A stretch of 64,000 bases of DNA, from positions 8,060,001 through 8,124,000 of the forward strand of contig NZ_BAAAWE010000001.1 in the NCBI RefSeq assembly GCF_039534915.1. The letters run 5' to 3'. Source of the DNA: Streptomyces roseofulvus (lineage in GTDB: Bacteria; Actinomycetota; Actinomycetes; Streptomycetales; Streptomycetaceae). Both the position numbers and the translations under genes were made by a program. The notes under the pieces were generated by a model that was not told the DNA's origin, did no database searches, and saw only the letters and a program-made list of their open reading frames with translations. This document shows, in pieces, positions 15,983-24,507 of the stretch (position 1 is its first letter; every line of letters starts with the position of its first letter).

Positions 15983-18742
15983 ATGCCCACCCCCCACCTG
16001 CCGCCGCAACGCCAGGTACCCCTCGGCCGTTCCCACGAGGCCCAGGTGATCGACCGACTCCTGCACCGGGCGCGCGCGGGGCAGGGCGAAACCCTTGTCG
16101 TACGCGGCGAAGCGGGCATCGGCAAGACGACTCTGCTGGACTACGCGAGGACGGCACCAGGAGTCCGTACCCTGCGGGTGTCCGGGGCCGAGTTCGAGAG
16201 CGAACTCGCGTTCGCCGCCCTCCACCAGCTCTGCGCCCCCATGCTGAGTGTGCTGCGGCGGCTGCCGGACCCCCAGCGCGGCGCGCTGGAGGCGGCCTTC
16301 GGGCTGAGCACCGGCACACCGGACCGGTTCCACCTCGGTCTCGCGGTGCTCAACCTCCTCTCCGAGGCAGCGGCGAGGCAACCCCTGCTCTGTCTCGTCG
16401 ACGACGCCCAATGGCTCGACCGGGCCTCGGCGCGGGTCCTCGCCTTCGTCGCCCGGCGGATCCAGGACGACCGAATCACGGTCGTCTTCGCCGTCCGGGA
16501 GCCGGCGGGCGGTGACGAACTGGCGGGGCTACCGGAACTGCGGCTCGGGGGACTCACCGACGCCGACGCCCGAGGGCTGCTCGACTCCCGGCTGCGGGCA
16601 CCGCTCGACCGCCAGGTGCGCGAGCGGATCGTCGCCGAGGCGGGGGGCAACCCCCTGGCACTGCTCGAACTGCCGCAGACGGCCGACCTGGCGGGAGGTT
16701 TCGCGCTGCCCGCGACGGAGCCCGCACCGGGGGGCGTCGAAGCGAGCTACAGGACGCGGCTGGAGGCACTGCCCGCCCCGACCCGCCTCCTGATGCTGAC
16801 CGCGGCAGCCGAACCCATCGGGGAGCCCTCCCTCCTCCACCGCGCCGCACGCCTCCTCGGCGTCGATCCCGAAGCGGCGACACCGGCCGAGGACGCCGGG
16901 CTGCTGACCGTCAGCCCATGGGTCAGGTTCCGCCACCCACTCGTGCGTTCGGCCGTCTACCGCACCGCGCTCCCGGAAGACCGCCGCGCGGTGCACCGGG
17001 CACTCGCCGAGGTCACCGACGACGACCAGCCCGACCGACGGGCCTGGCACCGCTCCATGGCGGCGGCCGGCCCCGACGAAGACGTCGCCGCCTCGCTCGA
17101 ACGCTCCGCCGGACGTGCCCGGGCACGCGGCGGCATCGCTGCCACCGCCGCGTTCCTCGAACGGGCCGCCGCCTTGACACCGGACCCCGACCGCCGCGCA
17201 ACCCGAGCCCTGGCCGCCGCCCGTGCCAAACGGGACACCGGCGCCGCCGACGCGGCTCTGGACCTCGTGGCGATGGCCGAGACGGACCTGAGGGCGGACG
17301 ACACGCCCCGGCGGGCGGAAGCAGCCGCCCTCCGCGCCCGCGTCTCCTTCGACAGGAGACGCGACGACGAAGCGGTGACGAAGCTGCTGCGGGCCGCCGA
17401 GGTGACGGCCCACAGCGACCCGGCCGCCGCCCGCGAACTGGTACTCGACGCCTTTGCGGCGGCCGTGTTCGTCGGCCGGTTCGCCCACGGCGCACGCCTT
17501 CTCGACGCGGCCGGCGCGGCACGGGCCCTGCCGCCCCTCGACGGTCCCGCTCGCCCTCTCGACCTGCTCCTCGACGGCCTGGCCACCCAGGTGAGCGAGG
17601 GCTGTGCCCCGGCCGCCCCGCTGCTGCGCCGAGCCATCGACGCCTACCGCCGTACGGGGAACGGCGACGAATACGGGCTGGGAGAGGTGTGGATGGCCTG
17701 CAACGCCGCGATGGACCTCTGGGACGACGCCGCCTGGCGCACGCTGGCCGACCGGCAGATCGCCCTCGCCCGACGGCGCGGCGCCCTGGCGGACCTGCCG
17801 GTCCTGCTGAGCTTCCGCGCCCTCGCGCACATCCACGCCGGGGAGTTCAGCCACGCGGCGGCCCTGGTCGACGAGACGCACACGATCGCGGTCGACGCCG
17901 GAGCTCCCCCCGTGGTGTACGTCGACGTCTCCCTCGCAGCCTGGCGCGGGGACGAGACCGCGACCGCCGCCTTCGCCGATGTCGCGACACGCGCCTCGCA
18001 CGAACGGGGAGAGGGCCGGCTGGCCAATGTCACGGAGTACGCCCGGGCCGTCCTGTACAACGGTCTGGGCCAGTACGAGTCAGCGGTGCAGGCGTCGCGT
18101 CCCGCGTGCGACCTCGACGAACCGGGCTTCAACTCCTGGGTGCCCGTCGAGTTCGTGGAGGCCGCGGTACGAGCCGGCCGCCGGGACCTGGCCGTCCCGG
18201 TGCTGGAACGCCTCTCCGAACGCACCGCGGCCAGCGGCACCCACTGGGCGACCGGGGTGGAGCTGCGCTCCAGAGCGCTGCTCACCGACGGGCCGGCCGC
18301 CGACGAGCTCTACCGTGAAGCCATCGTCCAGCTCGGCCGCAGCGAAGGAACCGTCCACCTCGCACGGGCGCGACTCCTCCACGGGGAGTGGCTGCGGCGC
18401 GCGGAACGCCTCACCGAGGCCCGTGCTCAACTGCGCGCCGCGCACGAGGAACTCGCCGCCATCGGTGCCGGCGCGTTCGCCGCACGAGCCGCGCGCGAAC
18501 TGGAGGCGTCCGGCGAACGAGTGCCTGCGCGGGGGACCGGAACACCACACCCGCTCACCCCCCAGGAGTTCCAGATCGCCCGGCTCGTCGCCACCGGCGC
18601 CACCTCCCGGGAGGTGGCCACCCAGCTCTTCCTGAGCCCGCGCACGATCGACGCCCACCTGCGGAACGTCTTCAAGAAGCTCGGCATCACCTCCCGCCGC
18701 CAGCTCCGCGACCTCCCCCTGGCGGTAGGGCGTGCCGACTGA
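15983..18742 (+). CDS. Large ATP-binding LuxR-family regulator (LAL type)
   Basis: A 919-aa transcriptional regulator. An N-terminal AAA/STAND ATPase has Walker A GEAGIGKTT (42-50) and Walker B LLCLVDDAQWLD (about 138-149). A long alpha-helical, TPR-like middle follows. The C-terminal LuxR/GerE helix-turn-helix (about 860-910) reads LTPQEFQIARLVATGATSRE and then RTIDAHLRNVFKKLGI. This is the MalT/LAL layout in which ligand and ATP binding control DNA binding. ATG 15983 follows GGAGGA at 15971-15976; the frame is open about 270 bases further up but that region contains the promoter. Placed just after three metabolic genes on the same strand, it is their likely activator. Confidence 0.94.
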   Translation: MPTPHLPPQRQVPLGRSHEAQVIDRLLHRARAGQGETLVVRGEAGIGKTTLLDYARTAPGVRTLRVSGAEFESELAFAALHQLCAPMLSVLRRLPDPQRGALEAAFGLSTGTPDRFHLGLAVLNLLSEAAARQPLLCLVDDAQWLDRASARVLAFVARRIQDDRITVVFAVREPAGGDELAGLPELRLGGLTDADARGLLDSRLRAPLDRQVRERIVAEAGGNPLALLELPQTADLAGGFALPATEPAPGGVEASYRTRLEALPAPTRLLMLTAAAEPIGEPSLLHRAARLLGVDPEAATPAEDAGLLTVSPWVRFRHPLVRSAVYRTALPEDRRAVHRALAEVTDDDQPDRRAWHRSMAAAGPDEDVAASLERSAGRARARGGIAATAAFLERAAALTPDPDRRATRALAAARAKRDTGAADAALDLVAMAETDLRADDTPRRAEAAALRARVSFDRRRDDEAVTKLLRAAEVTAHSDPAAARELVLDAFAAAVFVGRFAHGARLLDAAGAARALPPLDGPARPLDLLLDGLATQVSEGCAPAAPLLRRAIDAYRRTGNGDEYGLGEVWMACNAAMDLWDDAAWRTLADRQIALARRRGALADLPVLLSFRALAHIHAGEFSHAAALVDETHTIAVDAGAPPVVYVDVSLAAWRGDETATAAFADVATRASHERGEGRLANVTEYARAVLYNGLGQYESAVQASRPACDLDEPGFNSWVPVEFVEAAVRAGRRDLAVPVLERLSERTAASGTHWATGVELRSRALLTDGPAADELYREAIVQLGRSEGTVHLARARLLHGEWLRRAERLTEARAQLRAAHEELAAIGAGAFAARAARELEASGERVPARGTGTPHPLTPQEFQIARLVATGATSREVATQLFLSPRTIDAHLRNVFKKLGITSRRQLRDLPLAVGRAD

Positions 18743-18914
18743 CCGGCACCGACCCCGAACACCCAGCCCCTGCTGGAGGCCCTGCTCACCGGCCACGCCT
18801 CGACGCGCCGCGTACTCCGTGTGTCGGCTGGGCGCCCTTCGCAGAGTTCCATGGACCCGCCGCCCGGTGCGGCATGGACCCGTGACAGATCCGACAGCAG
18901 AAAGCACCTTCTCG

Positions 18915-19691
18915 ATGACCACTCAACCACTGCGCGCCGAGCGCAGCCGTCCGCGGACCGCTTGCGTCGTGACCGACCTGCCGTTCAAGCCTCAGCTCGT
19001 CAGGGCGGTGTTCAGGCACGCGACCTCGTTGCACGTCTCCCGGCAGGCCGCGTGGGCCGCCGCGTCGGTGACGCGGACCGTGTTGACGGAGATCGTCGAC
19101 GCCGCGAGAAGCGCGGCGGCCGAGGAATCCAGGATGAAGCTGATTCCCAAGGACCTCGTCTCGGCGATCGACCGGAACGTCGAGGTGGACGTGGGATCGG
19201 AGTGGTACCTGCACAGCCCGACCTTTCACGGCCTGATGGGCGAGGTGCGCAACGCCGATGGCGCGGTCGTGTCTCTTCGTGAGCGCCGCGGGGCGCGTAC
19301 ACCGAGTGGGGTGGCCGGCGCCCACCGGTTCGAGGCTGGGGTGAGAAGGCTGCTGAGGAGCCGGGGCGTGAGGGCGGTATCGGCGATGGTCCGCGACCTG
19401 GACGGAATCGCGAGCGTGTTCCTGACGGCCCTGGCCCGGGACGCGGCCATGGTCGTCCGCGAGGGCGGAGTCAAGCGGTTCGGGACGGTCAGTCTGGTGG
19501 TACCGGGTGAGCCGGCCCCTGCCCCGCTGCTCAAGGACCCCCTCCTCGCCCTGTCCACCCGCCACGGGGACAAGCGGACCGTGGGCGGGGACGACGTCCT
19601 GGCCGCCGCCACGATGCAACTGTTCGGCGATCTCAGACAACGCGCCATCACCGAGGCAGCCGCGATGACACGCAAGACGCCGGCCGACTGA
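18915..19691 (+). CDS. Histone-fold doublet protein (H2A-like plus H2B-like)
   Basis: A 258-aa protein in which I can read two histone folds. Fold 1 (about 25-90): helix 1 KPQLVRAVFRHA, long helix 2 (44-71), then RMKLIPKDLVSAIDRN, which lines up without gaps with H2A TRIIPRHLQLAIRND. After a 15-residue insertion LMGEVRNADGAVV (107-119) resembles the H2A docking segment LLGKVTIAQGGVL. Fold 2 (about 140-253): VRRLLRSRGV, long helix 2 (155-183), a 35-residue insertion, then KRTVGGDDVLAAATMQLF against H2B KRSTITSREIQTAVRLLL, and GDLRQRAITEAAAM against the H2B C-terminal helix GELAKHAVSEGTKA. Such a fusion could fold as an intramolecular H2A-H2B-like dimer and bind DNA; that is inference. ATG 18915 has no clear ribosome site; GTG 18882 (11 codons up) is an alternative. 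No histone-type basic tails. Alignment is by eye only. Confidence 0.72.
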   Translation: MTTQPLRAERSRPRTACVVTDLPFKPQLVRAVFRHATSLHVSRQAAWAAASVTRTVLTEIVDAARSAAAEESRMKLIPKDLVSAIDRNVEVDVGSEWYLHSPTFHGLMGEVRNADGAVVSLRERRGARTPSGVAGAHRFEAGVRRLLRSRGVRAVSAMVRDLDGIASVFLTALARDAAMVVREGGVKRFGTVSLVVPGEPAPAPLLKDPLLALSTRHGDKRTVGGDDVLAAATMQLFGDLRQRAITEAAAMTRKTPAD

Positions 19692-20038
19692 TCGGGCCCG
19701 CCCCGGCACTCTGCTCACCGCGCACGGTTCCCACCTGTGCGCGGCTCCCGGAATCCGCCGCCCGCACACGGCACCGGTGAGCCCGGGAGAACGGGCGCGT
19801 CGCATGGTGTGAACTGCCGGCACAGGCACTCCACGGGGGCGACCTCCCGCGCGGGACTGATCACCAGCAATGAGCTGCAGGCCCGTTCAGCGGCAGCACC
19901 AGAAGCCGTCGTTGTTGAATGACTGGGGAGATGAACCCGCGCGATGACGGATCCCGGCGCCCGCCCTCGACGCGCGCATCGACCCCGACCGGCGAAACGA
20001 GGATGCGAAGCAGCAGGCTGGAGAACTACAACGGGGGT

Positions 20039-20524
20039 ATGACCGTTTTCCTCTGTGCCAAGTGCGGCACCGCGATCACGCCGGAGCTGGCGGAGCTTGC
20101 CGCTGTCCCCGACCTTGCCGTCGGCGAGCGTGACCGGGACAAGAAGACGCGCCTGGCACCTTCCACCGTTCCTCGGGGCCGCTACGCGATCGATCCTGAG
20201 CCCTGGGGACCCCCTTACGTCGTACAGGACGATCAGAAGAACCCCAGGCCGGCTCAGCCGCGGGGGCCCCGGATCCGCCGCGAGGAAGGCTTCGTCACCT
20301 CCGCGGGCAGCCGACAGACCGTACTGGTGCACCCCGACGACGCCACCGGCCTCCAGCCGTTGCCCAACGGGGAGAACAGCACGGGGTGCTGCGGACCGGC
20401 AGGGGACGAGGGCCTCAACCGAGCCTGCCCCTGCGGCGCTCCGGTCGCTACTCTCGCGGCCGACTGCTTCGGGCCCTACGAACTGCACCTCGACCCTGTC
20501 CGGACCTACGCGTTCTCCCCGTAG
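20039..20524 (+). CDS. Conserved actinobacterial protein with cysteine pairs
   Basis: A 161-aa protein starting MTVFLCAKCGTAITPELAEL. It contains a CxxC near the N-terminus and, near the C-terminus, STGCCGPAGDEGLNRACPCG, so it may bind zinc. The rest is Pro- and charge-rich with no catalytic motif. Proteins of this kind, with the DPEPWG and LHPDDA-like blocks and the end GPYELHLDPVRTYAFSP, look conserved in Streptomyces but I cannot give a function. The frame is open to 19919, but the sequence before residue 1 looks non-conserved, so ATG 20039 is preferred. Confidence 0.75.
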   Translation: MTVFLCAKCGTAITPELAELAAVPDLAVGERDRDKKTRLAPSTVPRGRYAIDPEPWGPPYVVQDDQKNPRPAQPRGPRIRREEGFVTSAGSRQTVLVHPDDATGLQPLPNGENSTGCCGPAGDEGLNRACPCGAPVATLAADCFGPYELHLDPVRTYAFSP

Positions 20525-20588
20525 GGCTCGGCCTTCGCCAAGAGACATGCTCGCCCCGCTCGCCCGGGATGCGGTGGCTGGGGGCGGA

Positions 20589-20600
20589 TAGTCTGCCGGC
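20589..20600 (+). promoter_or_regulatory. Minus-10 element of a probable leaderless transcript
   Basis: TAGTCT (20589-20594) fits TANNNT and sits 7-12 bases before ATG 20601, the spacing expected when transcription starts on the A of the start codon. No ribosome site is present, which agrees. No clear -35. Confidence 0.5.
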
Positions 20601-21584
20601 ATGGTTTCGGGTGAGGGGGCCGAGGGCATCGGCGCGAATCTTGGCGGTCAAGGCTGGGGTGCCACGCGCTCCTGGGTGGAGAAGGGGCTGTCCGAGGCGG
20701 AGCAGATCGACAATGTCGTGCGCCTGCGCGGCGGCTGGACGTCGGAGATGCGCCGCATTGACCTCCGGGGTCCAGGTGGTCGGCGCTCCCTTGTCCTTCG
20801 GTCCTTCGTCAAGCCCTTCTTCGTTCGGCACGCGGGGGGTTTGCTGACCCGTGAGGCGGCTGTCCTGCGCCTTCTCGGTGACACGGACGTGCCCTCGGCC
20901 AAGCTGGTGGCGGTGGATGCGACGGCGCGGTACTGCGATCACCCCTCCTTGCTGATGTCCCTGCTGCCAGGGACCGTGCGCCTGGACGACCGGGGTGCTG
21001 ATGACCGCGCTGACCTGCTGGCCCGGCAACTGGTGCGGATCCATCAGCTGGCGGTGACCGCGCAACAACGGCCTCGCACCTACCAGGCGTGGGCCGCCCC
21101 CGAGCGGGTGACTCCGCCCGCGGCGACCGAGCGGCCCGAGCTCTGGCAGCGGGCTGTCGACGTCATCCGCCAGGATCCCCCGGCCTATCAGGGGCGTTTC
21201 CTGCATCGGGACTTCCATCCCGGCAACGTCCTCTTCACGGGTACCGGTGATGATCTTCAGATCAGTGGGGTCGTCGACTGGGTGGAGACCTCCTGGGGGC
21301 CGGCCGACTTGGACGTGGCTCATTGCTCGACGGCCCTCGCTCTGCTGCACGGGATTCCCGCCGGTATGCGCTTTGCCGATCGCTACGTCGCCGCAGGGGG
21401 AACCTTGACTGAAGACGGCACTGCCCATCTCTACTGGCGGCTGCTGGACGCGCTGGGATTCGCTCCGGACGCGGAGAAGGTCGCTGTCCCCTGGCGTGAA
21501 CTGGGCCGCGTCGACCTCACACCCGGCGTACTGGCTCACAGGCTGGAGGGATACATCGAATCCCTGTTCAGCCGCTATGCCTGA
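20601..21584 (+). CDS. Aminoglycoside-phosphotransferase (APH)-family kinase
   Basis: A 327-aa member of the APH/choline-kinase-like family, which transfers the ATP gamma-phosphate to a hydroxyl of a small molecule. Catalytic loop GRFLHRDFHPGNVLF (Asp and Asn present) and the metal-binding VVDWVETSWGPADLDVAH (DxD-type) are clear. The N-lobe is less typical: RSLVLRSFVKPFFV may supply the lysine. The substrate is not evident and need not be an antibiotic; many such genes in Streptomyces act on metabolites. Probably leaderless, see the -10 element before it. Confidence 0.85.
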   Translation: MVSGEGAEGIGANLGGQGWGATRSWVEKGLSEAEQIDNVVRLRGGWTSEMRRIDLRGPGGRRSLVLRSFVKPFFVRHAGGLLTREAAVLRLLGDTDVPSAKLVAVDATARYCDHPSLLMSLLPGTVRLDDRGADDRADLLARQLVRIHQLAVTAQQRPRTYQAWAAPERVTPPAATERPELWQRAVDVIRQDPPAYQGRFLHRDFHPGNVLFTGTGDDLQISGVVDWVETSWGPADLDVAHCSTALALLHGIPAGMRFADRYVAAGGTLTEDGTAHLYWRLLDALGFAPDAEKVAVPWRELGRVDLTPGVLAHRLEGYIESLFSRYA

Positions 21585-21698
21585 ACCTCATCGCCGGGCG
21601 AACGCCCACGAGCGGGACTCCTGCGCCGTGGGTGAAAGCCGTGTGCGGCCAGGCGTCATTCCGCCTTTCGCGGATCCGGATCCGCACTCGGCCGTGAT

Positions 21699-21900
21699 CT
21701 ACAGCCGGCACCAGTCGTCCCCACTGGCGCGCAGCGAACGGCCGAGGTAGTCGCGCAGGTTGTGCGCCACCCAGCGGCGGCTGTCGGTCTCGTGCTCCCA
21801 GACGAAGACGTCCGGGCCCTGCGGTCCTCGGCAAGGACCGGCCCAGGCGTCCTCGGTGTGTACGCGGCGCGCAGGGGTAGGCGGTCTGACCGAGCGAAGT
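21699..21900 (-). pseudogene. SUKH (SMI1/KNR4)-domain protein, C-terminal remnant
   Basis: Minus-strand frame reading RRVHTEDAWAGP, then GPDVFVWEHETDSRRWVAHN and LRDYLGRSLRASG to a stop at 21699-21701. The DxFxWxHExDxRxWxAxNLRxYL pattern is the end of SUKH proteins, a superfamily rich in immunity proteins against contact-dependent toxins. The N-terminal two thirds are not recognisable, so it is a stump. Confidence 0.5.
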
Positions 21901-21959
21901 GGAACACCTCCTGGACCGGCACGCGCGGACCATCCCCCCGACGCGCGCTGACCGGTCGT

Positions 21960-22000
21960 ACAGCGGCTCCCGCCCGGTTTCTCCTGGCGGGAGCCGCTGT
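21960..22000. terminator. Strong perfect hairpin
   Basis: ACAGCGGCTCCCGCC (21960-21974) and GGCGGGAGCCGCTGT (21986-22000) form a perfect 15-bp stem with an 11-base loop. It lies after the kinase gene and the SUKH stump, and probably terminates transcription. Confidence 0.6.
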
Positions 22001-22713
22001 CGGAATACCCCCTTGGCGACTGGCTCGCGCCCCCCGGAGGACGGGGCCGTGGACGTCACGAGCCGCTGAACGCTCGATTCCGGCCCCCTGCCATCCGCGC
22101 CCGCCGGCGAGGGCGAGCGCAGCTCTCCGGGAGCTGGGACAGGTCCGCAGGGTGGCAGCCGTCTTGGCTTCGCGCGCGCCAGCCCTGGCCGCCCCCTGGA
22201 CGGCACTGCGGATGAGCGGTGCGGATGGGTAGGGGTGAGGTGAGCCGGGTCACCCTGGCGTCGAAGTCCCGCTCCTGCGGGGCGGTGGCGCTAGCGCAGG
22301 AAGAGACGCACGACCTGGTGGCCGGATCTCCCTCCAGTCGTCGTTGCTGATCAGTTGGCCGCACATCGGTTGGCAGCGGGTGCCGTCGACCTTGCAGCCT
22401 TCCGCGGTCACCCTTCATATGCAGAAGGTGACATAGCGGGTGCTCGACGTAAACGGCGCTGAGCTGCGGCTCGACCGGCGTGCGCTGCATGACTCGTACG
22501 CTCGGGCTGCGGTCGTCCCGAGGACCTGCCCAGGCATCGGGAAAAGCCCCGTTGCAGTACCAGGTGCGGTCGGGCCTGCCGCCGTTCGGGGTGTGTCGGC
22601 CGTATCCGCTACGAGATTCGAGTGCGAGTGAAACCGATCGACGGGGCCCGGCGGAATGCCTCCACATACAGAGGCCTCGAGACCTTCTCGACCGGACGAT
22701 CGGAATCAACGTC
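22001..22713. other. Gene-poor stretch, about 710 bp
   Basis: No gene supported. A minus-strand frame 22250-22411 could encode a 53-aa cysteine-containing peptide but its ribosome site abuts the start. The right part is the upstream region of the DUF4397 gene. Confidence 0.4.
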
Positions 22714-23553
22714 ATGAACACGCGTTCTACTGGTGCCGTTCTCGCCGCCGGTATCGCCGTCGCCCTGACCGCCACCGCCACCGCCGCCGCTCCCGCCTTC
22801 GCCCAGACGCAGGCTGCCGGCGAACAGGCCACGGTGTCTGTGTTCCACGGCGTCCCCGGCCTGACCGTGGACGTCTACGCGGGCGACAAGGAGCTGCTCC
22901 CCGATTTCGCCCCGGGCACGCTCACCGACCCGCTGAAGCTGGACCCGGGCTCTTACGACATCAAGATCTTCAAGGACGGCGAGGGTCCCAAGGGCACCCC
23001 GGCCATCCAGAAGACGGTAGAGGTCCCCGCCGGGGCCAACGCCACGCTCGTCGCCCACCTGACCGCCGACGGCAAGCCCGCGCTGGACGCCTTCGTCAAC
23101 GACACGTCCAAGGTCCCCGCCGGCAAGGCCCGGGTGACCGTCCGCCACGTCGCCGCCGCTCCCGCGGTGGACGTCCGCGCCGACGGCACCGCGGTCTTCA
23201 AGAACCTGGAGAACCCGAAGGAGGCGAAGGGCGAGGTGGCGGCCGGATCGGTCTCCGCCGACGTCGTCCTCGCCGGTACGGACACGGTGGCGATCGGTCC
23301 GGCGACCCTGGACCTGGCCGAGGGCAGCAACACCGTCGTCTACGCCTGGGGCAGCGCCACCGACAAGAACCTCGCGCTCAAGACCCAGAGCATCACCGGC
23401 ATGCACTCCGCGCCCGGCGGCGTACCCGCAGGAGAGACCGGAGAGGCCGCGGTCGCGCACAACGAAGGCGTGCTGGGCGTTCTCTCCCTCGGCGCCCTCG
23501 TCGCGCTGGGCGCTTCCGGATACCTGCTGCGCCGCCGCGACGACGCCGCCTGA
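22714..23553 (+). CDS. Secreted, membrane-tailed DUF4397 protein
   Basis: A 279-aa surface protein. Signal peptide about 1-31 (hydrophobic core then APAFAQ). Two DUF4397-type beta domains follow: VSVFHGVPGLTVDVYAGDK (about 40-125) and VTVRHVAAAPAVDVRADG (about 140-225). The C-terminus has a membrane helix (about 250-270) and a basic RRRDD tail, preceded by VPAGETGEAA, which could be a non-standard sorting signal. It probably stays at the cell envelope. The next gene encodes a class F sortase, and the two are separated by a terminator-like hairpin. Role unknown; DUF4397 proteins are common on Streptomyces surfaces. ATG 22714 is chosen since the signal peptide begins there. Confidence 0.88.
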   Translation: MNTRSTGAVLAAGIAVALTATATAAAPAFAQTQAAGEQATVSVFHGVPGLTVDVYAGDKELLPDFAPGTLTDPLKLDPGSYDIKIFKDGEGPKGTPAIQKTVEVPAGANATLVAHLTADGKPALDAFVNDTSKVPAGKARVTVRHVAAAPAVDVRADGTAVFKNLENPKEAKGEVAAGSVSADVVLAGTDTVAIGPATLDLAEGSNTVVYAWGSATDKNLALKTQSITGMHSAPGGVPAGETGEAAVAHNEGVLGVLSLGALVALGASGYLLRRRDDAA

Positions 23554-23580
23554 GCCGGTAGCACCTTCCCCGACCCCCGC

Positions 23581-23629
23581 CGGCCGTCCGGTGCGGTCAG
23601 CCCGCGTGGCTGACGGCACCGGACGGCCG
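23581..23629 (+). terminator. Long hairpin between the DUF4397 and sortase genes
   Basis: Arms at 23581-23602 and 23608-23629 pair over 22 bp with a single mismatch around the 5-base loop CGCGT. Strong terminator or attenuator; the sortase gene starts only 21 bases later, so read-through may set the level of sortase. Confidence 0.75.
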
Positions 23630-23649
23630 CCTGACCGGAAAGGCCGGTT

Positions 23650-24354
23650 ATGGGCACGGCCCGCGCGCAACGCCGCACCCTCCTCGGTGTCGTCATGGCT
23701 CTGCTCGGCGTCGCCCTCACTGCGGCGGCGCTCCTCCTGGCCACCCGGGCCGACCGTCCCGCCGGTTCCGGCGACTTCGGGGCCGCGCCGAACGCCACCG
23801 TTCCGCCGAAGACGGAGGCGCCCGCGAGCCCCGCGCTCTCCCGCACCGCCACGACTCCCGCAGCTCCGGCCGCCCCCGCCCCCGCTCCCACCCCGGTCGC
23901 GGTCCCGGCGCCGCGCGAGCTCGTGATTCCCCGGCTGGGCCTGCGTGCCCCGATCGACCGGGTCGGCGTCGCCGACGACGGGCAAATGGAGGTGCCGAAG
24001 GATCCTGACCGCGTCGGCTGGTACCGCTATTCGCCCGCTCCCGGAGCCGATCGGGGCTCTTCGGTGGTCGTGGGGCACGTGGACGCGAAGGGCCTCGGCC
24101 TCGGTGTGCTGTACGGCCTGACCGAGGTCCGGAAGGGCGACCGGGTGAGGGTGGTGCGCGACGACGGCACCACCCTCACGTACGAGATCACCGCCCGCCG
24201 CACCCTCACCAAGGCGGCCTTGGTGCGCAGCGCGGTGTTCGACCGGGACGGGCCCGCGCTACTGAACCTCGTCACGTGCGCCGGCCCGTACCTGCCCGAC
24301 AAGGGCGGCTACCAGAACAACCTCGTCGTCACGGCCGCGGAGGTGCCCCGGTGA
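23650..24354 (+). CDS. Class F sortase
   Basis: A 234-aa membrane-anchored transpeptidase. One N-terminal membrane helix (about 12-32), a Pro/Ala-rich linker (about 40-90), then the sortase domain (about 95-234). Conserved residues seen: His in VVVGHVDAKG, the nucleophile Cys in NLVTCAGPY and a downstream basic residue region YLPDKGGYQNN. Sortases cut a C-terminal sorting signal and attach proteins to the cell wall or act as proteases; class F is common in Actinobacteria with poorly known substrates. ATG 23650 is preceded by GGAAAGGCCGG. Its stop overlaps the GTG of a broken ECF sigma gene. Confidence 0.9.
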   Translation: MGTARAQRRTLLGVVMALLGVALTAAALLLATRADRPAGSGDFGAAPNATVPPKTEAPASPALSRTATTPAAPAAPAPAPTPVAVPAPRELVIPRLGLRAPIDRVGVADDGQMEVPKDPDRVGWYRYSPAPGADRGSSVVVGHVDAKGLGLGVLYGLTEVRKGDRVRVVRDDGTTLTYEITARRTLTKAALVRSAVFDRDGPALLNLVTCAGPYLPDKGGYQNNLVVTAAEVPR

Positions 24355-24455
24355 CCGCCAAGTGGAGCGCGGCCCGGGGCTTCCACGCGGTCACCGCGCG
24401 CACGCTCGGGGACGCCGAGGAGGCGAAGGACGTCACCTTCCGCTCGGAACGGTGA
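24351..24455 (+). pseudogene. ECF sigma factor remnant
   Basis: GTG 24351 overlaps the sortase stop (GTGA), and the 34-codon frame reads FHAVTARTLGDAEEAKDVTF before a stop. The TLGDAEEAKDVT piece is region 2.2/2.3 of ECF sigma factors (usually LGDxxEAEDVTQ). Everything after is missing. An anti-sigma remnant follows, so this was a sigma/anti-sigma pair coupled to the sortase gene. Confidence 0.55.
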
Positions 24456-24507
24456 AGACCTACACGGCGTGGCCTGGTGCGTCTCAAAAGGAGGTGGGAG
24501 GTGGACG

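Noticed and set aside
18915..19691. Reading of the second fold as H4-like (RRLLRSRGVRAVSAMV resembles H4 RRLARRGGVKRISGLI)
   Set aside because: The H4 likeness at helix 1 is real, but the C-terminal helix after helix 3 and its spacing match H2B better, and H2B is the natural partner of the H2A-like first fold. Both readings support a histone fold.
22250..22411. 53-codon minus-strand ORF with VTAEGCKVDGTRCQPMCG
   Set aside because: The GAAGG sequence touches the start codon, the C-terminal half is Pro/Arg-rich shadow, and no family is recognised.
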